From positions 1-47,766 of the forward strand of contig NZ_KZ477992.1 in the NCBI RefSeq assembly GCF_002837185.1: DNA of 47,766 bases, read 5' to 3'. This DNA comes from Pseudomonas fluorescens. GTDB taxonomy: Bacteria > Pseudomonadota > Gammaproteobacteria > Pseudomonadales > Pseudomonadaceae. The notes below the pieces were generated by a model. The model ran no database searches. It was not told where the DNA came from and saw nothing but the letters and a program-made list of their open reading frames with translations. Both the position numbers and the translations under genes were made by a program. Below, piece by piece: positions 34,747 through 42,074 of the stretch (its first letter is position 1; each line of letters opens with the position of its first letter).

Positions 34747-36990
34747 TCAGGTGTACGAATCTTCAATCACCTTGGGCACCGTAAACCGGAACTCGCTCCC
34801 TCGGCCCACCTCACTCTCGGCTACGATCTTGCCGCCATGGGCCTGGATGATGCCCTGGGTGATGTACAGCCCAAGGCCGCTGCCGGTGGGGTTGTTTTCG
34901 GTCTGGGTCCAGTAACGATCAAACACATGCGGCAATTGTTCCGGTGCAATGCCGTCGCCGGAATCACGTACCGAGAACACGATTTCCGCGCCATTGCTCA
35001 TGGCGCTGATGCCGATATTGCCCTGGCGGGGCGTGAACTTGATGGCGTTCCCGATCAGGTTCGACAGGACCTGGAACAGGCGCTCCGGGTCGGCGTTGAT
35101 CTGCAGGCCGGGCTCGGCGTTGAACGACAGGTCAATGCCTTTATCCGACGCCAGCGGTGCGAGCAAGGAGTAGGCCTCTTCGAACATCTGGCTGACATCC
35201 AGCGCCACCGGCTTGACCACATACCGCCCGGCATCGATTTTCGACGTGTCGAGCAAGTCTTCCAGTAGCACATTCATGCGCCCGGCCGCCTGTTGCATGG
35301 TATCGATGGCCGAGGAAATCCGCCGTGACGTATGTGGGCCGTCGGAGCTGAAGGCCTTTTGCAGCATGCCGCAGAGCATGGAGATCACGGTCATGGGGTT
35401 GCGCAGGTCATGGGACACCACCGCCACCAGATCTTCACGCGCCCGCACGGCTTGTTGTTCGCGCAGCACCTGGCGGGCCAGGTCGTTTTCCAGGGCCGAG
35501 CGACGCAGGTCGTTGGCGGCAAACAGGTCGCCGTGGCTCCACTTGGTGGAGATGCCGGCCATTTCGACCTTCCAGATTTCAAATGACGTGCGGGGACGAA
35601 GGCGCAGGCCGGCGTCGGAGTCTTCCAGGTCCAGCGGCTTTTGCGGGTTGCCGCTCCAGTTGATGTTTTCTTTGACTTCCGGGCGGAACCACAGCACACC
35701 GTTGTCCACGGGCTTGGGCAGTTGCATGGCCAGGACGCCGCTGGCCACCTGCTGAAACGCAGCCGCCGGTGGGTACACCGAGACCAGGTTATGGCTGGAA
35801 AACACCGGTTCGGCGCTCTGCTGCAGCCACTTGTGCAACGCGCGGATCTGCGCCGGCTCCGGGCAGTTGCCGTAGCGGTGCAACTGCTTGTCTTCAATGA
35901 TCGCCACGCCGCCGGCCGTTGTCAGGTTCATCAGCAGTTGCGGTTGTTGGGCCAGGCCATCGAATACGTCGATCTGCGAGGCCTTCATGGCGTGATCCAA
36001 GCGCGCAAGGGCTTCGAGCTTTTCATCACGCTGGCGGCTCAGGTCCAGCGCTTCCATGGCGCTGATCTGCAACGACAACACCTGGCCAATGGTCTGGCAG
36101 GCGATGCGCAGGTCATTGGGCACCAGCAGGGGCTCACGGTTGCCGCAGCTGATAAGGCCCCAGAGTTTGTCGCCATTCATCAGCGAGATGCTCATGGACG
36201 ACAGCACGCCCATGTTCTGCATGTACTGGCAGTGGATCGGCGACACACTGCGCAGGGTGGCGAAGCTCAAATCCAGCGGTTCGCCGGTGTCCGGCCGCAG
36301 CTTGGGCACCAACGGTACCGGCTCGTAGGCCGCATTGGGAATAATGCGCAGCCAGTTGGTGCGATACAGCTCGCGAGCCTGCTCCGGGATGTCGGACGCG
36401 GGGAAGAACAGCCCGTTGAAAAGCTCCATGGACGGCGCCGATGCTTCGGCGATCACTTGGCCATGGCCTTCGTCTTCGAAGCGGTAGATCAGCACGCGGT
36501 CGTAACCGGTCATGGCCTGGATTTCATTCACGCTGATTTCGTACAACGCCTGCAGGGTTTTCGCCGCCTGCAAACGTTGCAGCATCTTGCCCAGGTCACT
36601 GGTGCGACCGTTCACGGCGCGTGGGCGAAAGTCCTTGAGCCGCGGTTCGAACTCCAGCACCAGCACGTTCTGGTGGCGGTGCAGCAAACCTTCGAAGTCC
36701 GCGCCGTTCAGGGTGACGTGCAACGGTGGCATGTCGAAAAAGGTATCGGTCTGGGCCATGACCTGCACGGCCTGGGCGTGTTCGGTGCCGATCAAGCTGT
36801 GCAGCGGCTGGCCGAGCAGCGTTTGCGGCGCATGGCCGAACAAGGTGCCGACGTTGGCGCTGACCTGGATGATCTTCAGGCCGGGTTCCGACAGGGTCAG
36901 CAGCACACCGTGAGGCTGGATCGCCCCGGGAAAACGGATGGGCTCATTGGCACAGTTGGCAAGCAGCTCTTCAAAATCTTCGGGTTTCAT
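34747..36990 (-). CDS. bphP: Bacteriophytochrome histidine kinase BphP
   Basis: A 747-residue red/far-red photoreceptor. Order: PAS (about 15-120), GAF (about 140-310), PHY (about 320-490), HisKA with VVSHDLRNPM (about 530) and the HATPase domain (ending about 742). The biliverdin-attachment Cys is C13 in LLANCANEP. The chromophore-site motif FPASDIPEQAR is intact. The start at 36990 overlaps the bphO stop by 4 bases (ATGA). BphO makes its biliverdin; the receiver protein at 37797-38177 is a candidate output partner. Confidence 0.96.
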   Translation of the reverse strand: MKPEDFEELLANCANEPIRFPGAIQPHGVLLTLSEPGLKIIQVSANVGTLFGHAPQTLLGQPLHSLIGTEHAQAVQVMAQTDTFFDMPPLHVTLNGADFEGLLHRHQNVLVLEFEPRLKDFRPRAVNGRTSDLGKMLQRLQAAKTLQALYEISVNEIQAMTGYDRVLIYRFEDEGHGQVIAEASAPSMELFNGLFFPASDIPEQARELYRTNWLRIIPNAAYEPVPLVPKLRPDTGEPLDLSFATLRSVSPIHCQYMQNMGVLSSMSISLMNGDKLWGLISCGNREPLLVPNDLRIACQTIGQVLSLQISAMEALDLSRQRDEKLEALARLDHAMKASQIDVFDGLAQQPQLLMNLTTAGGVAIIEDKQLHRYGNCPEPAQIRALHKWLQQSAEPVFSSHNLVSVYPPAAAFQQVASGVLAMQLPKPVDNGVLWFRPEVKENINWSGNPQKPLDLEDSDAGLRLRPRTSFEIWKVEMAGISTKWSHGDLFAANDLRRSALENDLARQVLREQQAVRAREDLVAVVSHDLRNPMTVISMLCGMLQKAFSSDGPHTSRRISSAIDTMQQAAGRMNVLLEDLLDTSKIDAGRYVVKPVALDVSQMFEEAYSLLAPLASDKGIDLSFNAEPGLQINADPERLFQVLSNLIGNAIKFTPRQGNIGISAMSNGAEIVFSVRDSGDGIAPEQLPHVFDRYWTQTENNPTGSGLGLYITQGIIQAHGGKIVAESEVGRGSEFRFTVPKVIEDSYT

Positions 36991-37601
36991 AGCAGTACCT
37001 CCTGGCTGTCGAGCCATTGCTCAAAGCAGCTGAATGTCGAGCGGGCGGCGTCCACGGCGTATTGTTTGGCGGGCGCGTCCAGCGGCTGGTCGCCCAGGTA
37101 AACAAGAAAGTCTTTCCAGCGCCGCCCGGTCTCCACCCCGTAGATGTCGAGAAAAGCGCCGCCGTTGTCGGCATTGACGTCCAGGCGCTGAGCCATTTCA
37201 CGGCGAAGCACCTGGCCACCCAGCGTCGCGCCCTCCAGTACATACAGGGCACCGAGGCAGGCGGCGGGGGTGTCGAGCGTTGGCAGTTGCGTGCAACGGG
37301 GCAGGGTGTCGATGGCGTTAGCATCCAGGCCCAAGGCGTAGAGATCCTTGACCAGTGTCGGTGTTTTCACACGCATTGCCGTATCGAACCCTTCGGGAAT
37401 CAAGCCACTGGCGTACAGTGCCGCTTCCATAGGCAGATAAAAACCGCAGTACGCCTGGAGCAGGCGTCGGTACCACTGCGCATCAAGGCGCTCAGAGAAA
37501 AACGGCAGGCGCTTTTCCAGGGCTTCATGCAGCGAGGCCGTGCCTGTGCGCAACGCTTCCAACAAGGTGTTCGCATCGACGTCATGGGCCTGAGAATGCA
37601 T
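36987..37601 (-). CDS. bphO: Heme oxygenase BphO
   Basis: A 204-residue bacterial heme oxygenase that opens heme to biliverdin, the chromophore of BphP. The proximal heme ligand is H25 in ASLHEALEKRL. The distal helix region LEGATLGGQV, with its Gly-rich bend, is conserved. It ends in the ATGA overlap with bphP, so the two proteins are co-made. Confidence 0.94.
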   Translation of the reverse strand: MHSQAHDVDANTLLEALRTGTASLHEALEKRLPFFSERLDAQWYRRLLQAYCGFYLPMEAALYASGLIPEGFDTAMRVKTPTLVKDLYALGLDANAIDTLPRCTQLPTLDTPAACLGALYVLEGATLGGQVLRREMAQRLDVNADNGGAFLDIYGVETGRRWKDFLVYLGDQPLDAPAKQYAVDAARSTFSCFEQWLDSQEVLL

Positions 37602-37796
37602 TCAGTAAGCTCGAACTGTGGGCCTCTCGGCCATGAATGACGCGCGCAAATGGGCGACGATTCTACACAACTCGCGGTCAGTAACTAAACGCGCAAGGCG
37701 AAAAGGCTGACTAACGGATCAGAAATGTCGCTCCTTGCGTCACAATGGACCAACGGGTTTACCGGGAAGTTCGCGCAAGGTGATATTGCGAGGCTA

Positions 37797-38177
37797 TCAG
37801 TGCATAGCCAAACCCTGCTGATTGAGCGCGTTCTGCACACACTCAATCAAATGCTGGGTTCTCCACGGCTTGGGCAGAAACCGCACTGAACTGCCCAATT
37901 GCGCTGCCAGATGGGTATTGCCGGAGGTCAATACCACCTGCACCGTCGGCCAGCGGTGCGCCACGACCTTGCTCAGATCAAAGCCATTGAGCAAACCCGG
38001 CATTTGAATATCGCTGACAATCAGGTCCACCGGGTCATCGCCCCGTTCCAGGTAGATCATCCCTTCATCCGCCGAAGGGAACGACGTCACCGATGCGCCG
38101 AAGTCTTCCAACACATCCACCATTAACGCCCGAATGATCTCGTCGTCTTCCAATACTAAAATCGATGGCTGAGCCAT
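37797..38177 (-). CDS. Single-domain response regulator
   Basis: A 126-residue CheY-like receiver with no output domain. The phospho-acceptor is D56 in VSDIQMPG; the acidic pocket is E10-D11-D12, with T84 and K103 also in place. GGAGTAAGGATC precedes the ATG. It lies upstream of bphO on the same strand with a 195-bp gap, so it has either its own promoter or a shared transcript. A phosphorelay with BphP is plausible from position. Confidence 0.88.
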   Translation of the reverse strand: MAQPSILVLEDDEIIRALMVDVLEDFGASVTSFPSADEGMIYLERGDDPVDLIVSDIQMPGLLNGFDLSKVVAHRWPTVQVVLTSGNTHLAAQLGSSVRFLPKPWRTQHLIECVQNALNQQGLAMH

Positions 38178-38403
38178 GATCCTTACTCCACCATCAGGGT
38201 TCAGTAAGGTGGAGTGGAGGCTTGGCGCATAGGTTCGATTGGATGTTTTCTAAACGATGGGTGGTCGTTTGGCGGTGTGCAGGAGCGTGGTTGGGTGGCG
38301 CGGTCATGACAATCGATTATGTTGAGCATGCCGGGTGGAGCGACTGGGGAGCGGCCGCTTAAACAGGCATAATCGAGCGCAACACTCGATGCGGAGCCGT
38401 ACG

Positions 38404-38778
38404 ATGAAGTTCGCCTTGTTGACCCTCGCCCTGATGCTCACCACCGCCCAGGTTGCCGCCGCCGGCGACGCAGACGCGGGCGGCAAGCTCTTCGCCAAGA
38501 CCTGCGGCGGTTGCCATAGCGTTGGCGAAGGCGCCCGTGGCGGCTTTGGGCCGCAACTGAACGGCATCATTGATCGGCCTGCCGGCACCACTGCGGACTA
38601 TCAGTATTCAGATGCGATGAAGAACTCGGGGGTGGTTTGGAACCGGGACAAACTGGCGGCCTACATTGAAGATCCGAAATCGGTTGTGAAGGGGACGCGC
38701 ATGATTTTCTGGGGCATCAGTGATCCGCAGAAGATTGAAAATATCCTGGCGTACCTTGAGACGTTTCAGCCCGAGTGA
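38404..38778 (+). CDS. Class I c-type cytochrome
   Basis: A 124-residue exported monoheme cytochrome. The signal peptide covers residues 1-20 (ending VAAA before GDADAGG). The heme site is CGGCH (about 34-38) and the axial Met is in GTRMIFWGI (about 100). It resembles mitochondrial-type cytochrome c2/c550. GGAG precedes the ATG. It acts as a periplasmic electron carrier. Confidence 0.93.
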   Translation: MKFALLTLALMLTTAQVAAAGDADAGGKLFAKTCGGCHSVGEGARGGFGPQLNGIIDRPAGTTADYQYSDAMKNSGVVWNRDKLAAYIEDPKSVVKGTRMIFWGISDPQKIENILAYLETFQPE

Positions 38779-38827
38779 TGGCGTAAACGGTTGTCTCCAG
38801 CCGTCGCTTGGGTTTGTCGGCGCACGT

Positions 38828-39625
38828 CTAGCCTTCAGGCGCCATGTCCTCAACGATATGGATCCGCAAATCGTGACGACCGGGGGCAAGCTGCGGCTTA
38901 AGGGTCAACGCCGGAATTTCATAGTCCCCGGCGTTCTGGCGACGAAATGGCAGAGGTTTGTCGTCGAACAGGTTATCCAGCCGAGCAGCATAGGCCGCGC
39001 ATAGCTGTTCGAATCGAGCGGCGTCCATTTTGCTGGTTTTATAGATGGGGAAGGGCGGCATGACAGTGAACCCAGGGTAGAACAGCACGCCATGCTGGAT
39101 AGGGAATAGCAGGTCATCCAGCGCCCCGTTTACCCCTCGACCGCTGTAATGGGACTCCCACCCGCCCATGCTCACCACCAACATCGCCCGCTTTCCTGCC
39201 ATGCTGCCCTCGCCGTAGCGATCGCCCCAGTGGCGTTCGCTGTGTTCGCCGACACCGTAGGCGAAACCACAGGCGTAGACGCGTTCGACCCAGCCCTTGA
39301 GAATTGCCGGCATCGAGAACCACCACAGTGGGAACTGAAAGATCACCGCGTCCGCCCACCGCAGTTTGGCCTGCTCTTGCTCGATGTCTGTCGGTTGGGT
39401 GCCGGCGGCGAATACACGTTGCGACTCCAGCGCTGGGTTGAAAGGTTTTCCATCGTCATAGCCTGGAGCGTCGTCCTTATCAATGGGCGCTTTCCAACGC
39501 ATGGCGTAGAGATCGGAAACCTTGACCTCGTGACCCGCGCTTTTGAGGTGAGCGATCGCGAAGTCCCTGAGCGAGCCATTGAGCGAACGGGGTTCCGGGT
39601 GGGCGTAGATCAGTAGTAGCTTCAT
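38828..39625 (-). CDS. NAD(P)H:quinone reductase, flavodoxin-like fold
   Basis: A 265-residue flavoprotein of the NQO1/MdaB family. The start MKLLLIYAHPEPRSLNGSL is the FAD-pyrophosphate strand and loop. The core block FQFPLWWFSMPAILKGWVERVY is the typical family signature. It reduces quinones by two electrons. GGAG lies before the ATG at 39625. It is divergent from a LysR gene with an 84-bp gap, the usual arrangement of a target and its regulator. Confidence 0.9.
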   Translation of the reverse strand: MKLLLIYAHPEPRSLNGSLRDFAIAHLKSAGHEVKVSDLYAMRWKAPIDKDDAPGYDDGKPFNPALESQRVFAAGTQPTDIEQEQAKLRWADAVIFQFPLWWFSMPAILKGWVERVYACGFAYGVGEHSERHWGDRYGEGSMAGKRAMLVVSMGGWESHYSGRGVNGALDDLLFPIQHGVLFYPGFTVMPPFPIYKTSKMDAARFEQLCAAYAARLDNLFDDKPLPFRRQNAGDYEIPALTLKPQLAPGRHDLRIHIVEDMAPEG

Positions 39626-39709
39626 GAGGCGCTCCGAGTGGGTGTAGGCCTCACCGTAACGACGAACCCGGTATGATAGAAATGAATTTCCGAAACATAT
39701 GGTATTTAC

Positions 39710-40624
39710 ATGCACAATACCTTGCGCCGTCTGGATCTTAATTTGTTGGTCACGCTGGATGCACTGCTGTCTGAGCAAAACGTTACTCGGGCGGCGCGCT
39801 TGCTCAACCTCGCTCAGCCGACCGTCAGCCTGCAACTGGGGCGGCTGCGAGAAATTCTGGACGATCCGTTGTTGTTGCCCGGTCCCCGAGGCATGTCGCC
39901 TACCGAGCGAGCCCGTGAATTGCGCGGGCCGCTGCGCGAAGCCCTGGTCGCGTTGGAAGGCGCGCTGAGTCCCAGTGCCGCTTTTGAGCCCGCATTGTCC
40001 AATCAGACGTGGAGGGTGGCTGCCAGTGATTACGCAGCAACTGCCTTAGTCTGGCCCTCGCTGGCGCTGCTCAGGCGCCTGGCGCCAAATACGCGCCTGG
40101 CGCTGTTGAACAAACATCCCGTCAGTCTTGCCAGTGATCTGGAAAACGGCCAGCTTGATCTGGCGTTGCATACTCGCGATGACGCGCCGCCAAAACTGCG
40201 TCAACGGTCTCTGGTTCATGAACGCTATGTGCTGGCAGGGCGGCGCGGTCATCCCGCGTTGACAGCCAAGCTTTCGCTCAAGGCGTTCTGCGGCCTTGAA
40301 CATGCCGTCATGTCACCCAATGGCGCCGGGTTCGTTGGCAGCACTGACCAGGCACTGGCAGCTAAAGGCCTGGAGCGACGAGTCGTATTATCAGTGTCTA
40401 ATTTCAACTCGCTCATCTCAGCATTGGCGCACAGCGACGTGGTTGCGGTGGTGCCGGAAAGGCTGGTGCGAGATGAGCCCGCACTGCACGTACAAGCGCC
40501 TCCACTGGCCATTCCGGGCTTTGAAATGCTCATGCTTTGGCCCGAACGACTGCACCGGGATCCCGCTCATATGTGGCTGCGCGACCTTATCGCCTCGACG
40601 TTGGCAGGCACCTGTACGCGTTGA
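39710..40624 (+). CDS. LysR-family transcriptional regulator
   Basis: A 304-residue LysR protein. The N-terminal winged helix (about 9-66) has the typical NVTRAARLLNLAQPTVSLQLGRLRE-type core (shown over more than one helix). The substrate-binding domain (about 100-300) follows. It lacks any membrane segment. Divergent transcription with the quinone reductase gene suggests it senses quinones or electrophiles, which is inference. No strong ribosome binding site precedes the ATG. Confidence 0.9.
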   Translation: MHNTLRRLDLNLLVTLDALLSEQNVTRAARLLNLAQPTVSLQLGRLREILDDPLLLPGPRGMSPTERARELRGPLREALVALEGALSPSAAFEPALSNQTWRVAASDYAATALVWPSLALLRRLAPNTRLALLNKHPVSLASDLENGQLDLALHTRDDAPPKLRQRSLVHERYVLAGRRGHPALTAKLSLKAFCGLEHAVMSPNGAGFVGSTDQALAAKGLERRVVLSVSNFNSLISALAHSDVVAVVPERLVRDEPALHVQAPPLAIPGFEMLMLWPERLHRDPAHMWLRDLIASTLAGTCTR

Positions 40625-40630
40625 TCGTTT

Positions 40631-40807
40631 CTACGTTGCGCGTGGTAAAGCCTGGGCGAATACCACACCGTTGAAGGTATGGGTGCAGCAGTCGTAAGAG
40701 GGTTTCATAAGCTCGGGCGTCAATTGCGGGTCGACCTTCTGTAACAGGCCGGCCTCGTCCACCCACAAGCCGCTGTAATAGCTGTTCTCATCCGTTCTCA
40801 CATACAT
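40631..40807 (-). CDS. Small protein downstream of the immunity genes
   Basis: A 58-residue frame starting MYVRTDENSYYSGLW. Its ATG lies 4 bases after the stop of the frameshifted immunity gene, with AAGGA in that gene's tail, so it looks translationally coupled to it. It contains the pattern SYDCCTHTFNG. Family not recognised. Position makes it part of the bacteriocin-immunity remnant, but no function can be given. Confidence 0.5.
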   Translation of the reverse strand: MYVRTDENSYYSGLWVDEAGLLQKVDPQLTPELMKPSYDCCTHTFNGVVFAQALPRAT

Positions 40808-40811
40808 TGCG

Positions 40812-41094
40812 TCAAGAGTCCTTCTTAGGTTGCTTTGGAGAGGGTGGCCACGCGCCTTGGTCACGGAAGGAAATCTGGTAGTCGAGGTGTTCGGGCTCAA
40901 TCATGTGCTGGAAATACGGCTGAAGAGTCGTTATCCAGTCAGGCAACATGTCGAATACATCGGCGTATATCGCGGTTTCGTCACCTAAAACCCAACGCTT
41001 CGAGAACACTGTCTGTGTCTTCGATATCCGCTGAATACTCATCCGCCTTCAAGTTATTGCTGTGCTTTTCGTACCACCGTAATCTGATTTTCAT
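40812..41094 (-). pseudogene. Cloacin-type immunity protein, frameshifted
   Basis: ATG 41094 opens MKIRLRWYEKHSNNLKADEY and continues to EALGF, then meets a TGA. The remaining part (ADVFDMLPDWITTLQPYFQHMI) is in the next frame and ends at 40812. Deleting one T from the TTTT run at 40987-40990 (minus strand) restores a single frame reading EALGLGDETA, which fits the cloacin/colicin E3 immunity family. So this is a one-base insertion in a homopolymer, either a true mutation or an assembly error. The intact paralogue lies directly upstream. Confidence 0.75.
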
Positions 41095-41206
41095 GATTAT
41101 TTTTCCTGAGCTCGTCTTTTACCTGTCATTCGACGCCTTGGATTTGCAGTCTTCGACGTTCGGTGGAGTTGTGATCAATTGCGCCCATGCATTCTCTTAG
41201 CTTGGA

Positions 41207-41464
41207 TTACTCGCGTGCCTCCTCGTAATCAAACGCGACGTAGTAGTCGCTCTCTGAAAGAGCAATCTCGTGGGAGAAGTAGGCCTGTACCTGCGATAGC
41301 CACTCCCGCCGCAGTTCAAACATGCCGTTATTGACGTCTTCGTCTACCGACAATCCGAGCTCAGAAATCACGGAGTAATCCTTTCCTAAGTCCGCCGAAT
41401 CCTCAGTTCCGATTAGCCACTCTGTGGTTCTGTCGAACCATTCCAATCTCACTTTGAGTCCCAT
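41207..41464 (-). CDS. Cloacin/colicin E3-type immunity protein
   Basis: An 85-residue acidic protein of the cloacin immunity family. Typical features are the start MGLKVRLEWFDR, the middle SVISELGLSVDEDVNNGMF, and the end YYVAFDYEE. Such proteins bind and block the ribosome-cutting RNase domain of E3-type bacteriocins. Its ATG lies 7 bases after the stop of the bacteriocin remnant. With the toxin gone, it would act as an orphan immunity gene that protects against kin carrying the matching bacteriocin. Confidence 0.8.
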   Translation of the reverse strand: MGLKVRLEWFDRTTEWLIGTEDSADLGKDYSVISELGLSVDEDVNNGMFELRREWLSQVQAYFSHEIALSESDYYVAFDYEEARE

Positions 41465-41471
41465 GTAACCC

Positions 41472-41737
41472 TCACAGATACTTTCTGATGTTTCGTTTCT
41501 CTTTTGGCCCTTTTAGCTGCTCGCCGGTTAGATGGTTGAACGCACCCATATGGCGTCCGGCAATTGGCAGGGCTTGATAAAGACGCAGCCGACAGGTTTG
41601 GCCAGCGTAGGTGCTGTGGCAGGAGAGGGTTCGTATAGATCAATCGCCGGTGAATAAGGCGCCTGCGACGGTTGCGGTGTCAGGATTCGCTGTCTGCGTA
41701 GCGCTTCTTCAGTAGGTGGATAAGAACGTTCTGACAT
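41472..41737 (-). pseudogene. Remnant of an S-type bacteriocin (E3-like RNase)
   Basis: ATG 41737 opens a frame that reads like the N-terminus of S-type pyocins, with KPVGCVFIKPCQLPDA, and then stops at 41528. From about 41552 another frame reads GAFNHLTGEQLKGP and ends KYL at 41472, like the extreme C-terminus of E3-type rRNase bacteriocins. About 50 N-terminal and 26 C-terminal residues thus remain. The receptor, translocation and catalytic parts are deleted, and the junction is out of frame. A matching immunity gene follows at 7 bases. Confidence 0.65.
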
Positions 41738-42074
41738 GACCGGCTCACTTCCTTGTGCGAGGAAATGAGCCTACGGGGGCGAATGAGCGGGTGAAATTCG
41801 GCTTGTTCGATGGCCTGCGTGGGAAAAGTCAGCCAGCTACCCGCGACGCTTAAAATTGATATTTGAACCCTACCATCACAGGTCATTGTTGTGTAAGCCA
41901 CGGCGGGCATGAGGGGGCGGGATGTAGGGGGTGGCTGCCGGGGGAGGCTGATGAAGAGGTAGGACGGTTCTGGTTTTGTTAGGATCCGATGAAAAAAGCC
42001 TTCTCTCGGTTGCCTGATAATTAGCAAGGTGGATATATGAATCCGGACAGTAATATTGAATAGGATGTTCGACG
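41738..42074. other. Intergenic region between bacteriocin remnant and nuclease-like gene
   Basis: 337 bp with no supported gene. It contains the presumed promoter of the bacteriocin remnant (minus strand). A single ATTGTTGT motif at 41885-41892, similar to one unit of the PrtN box of pyocins, is not repeated. Near the right end lies the short leader frame listed separately. Confidence 0.4.
42037..42063 (+). CDS. Possible 8-codon leader peptide
   Basis: ATG AAT ... GAA TAG encodes MNPDSNIE and is preceded by AAGGTGG (42026-42032) at good spacing. Its stop TAG overlaps the AGGA that serves the nuclease-like gene. Ribosomes finishing the leader would stand on the next ribosome binding site, so coupling or attenuation is possible. 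It is too short to be sure. Confidence 0.25.
   Translation: MNPDSNIE

Noticed and set aside
35641..37101. 486-codon plus-strand frame across bphP and bphO
   Set aside because: It is antisense to two clear genes and has no ribosome binding site or recognisable domain.
41885..41892. PrtN-box-like ATTGTTGT
   Set aside because: Pyocin P-boxes consist of several such units in a row. Only one is seen, and it lies on the opposite strand to the bacteriocin remnant.
41680..42027. 115-codon minus-strand frame upstream of the bacteriocin remnant
   Set aside because: It runs through the presumed promoter and into the remnant in another frame. Composition is not protein-like and no good start site was found.
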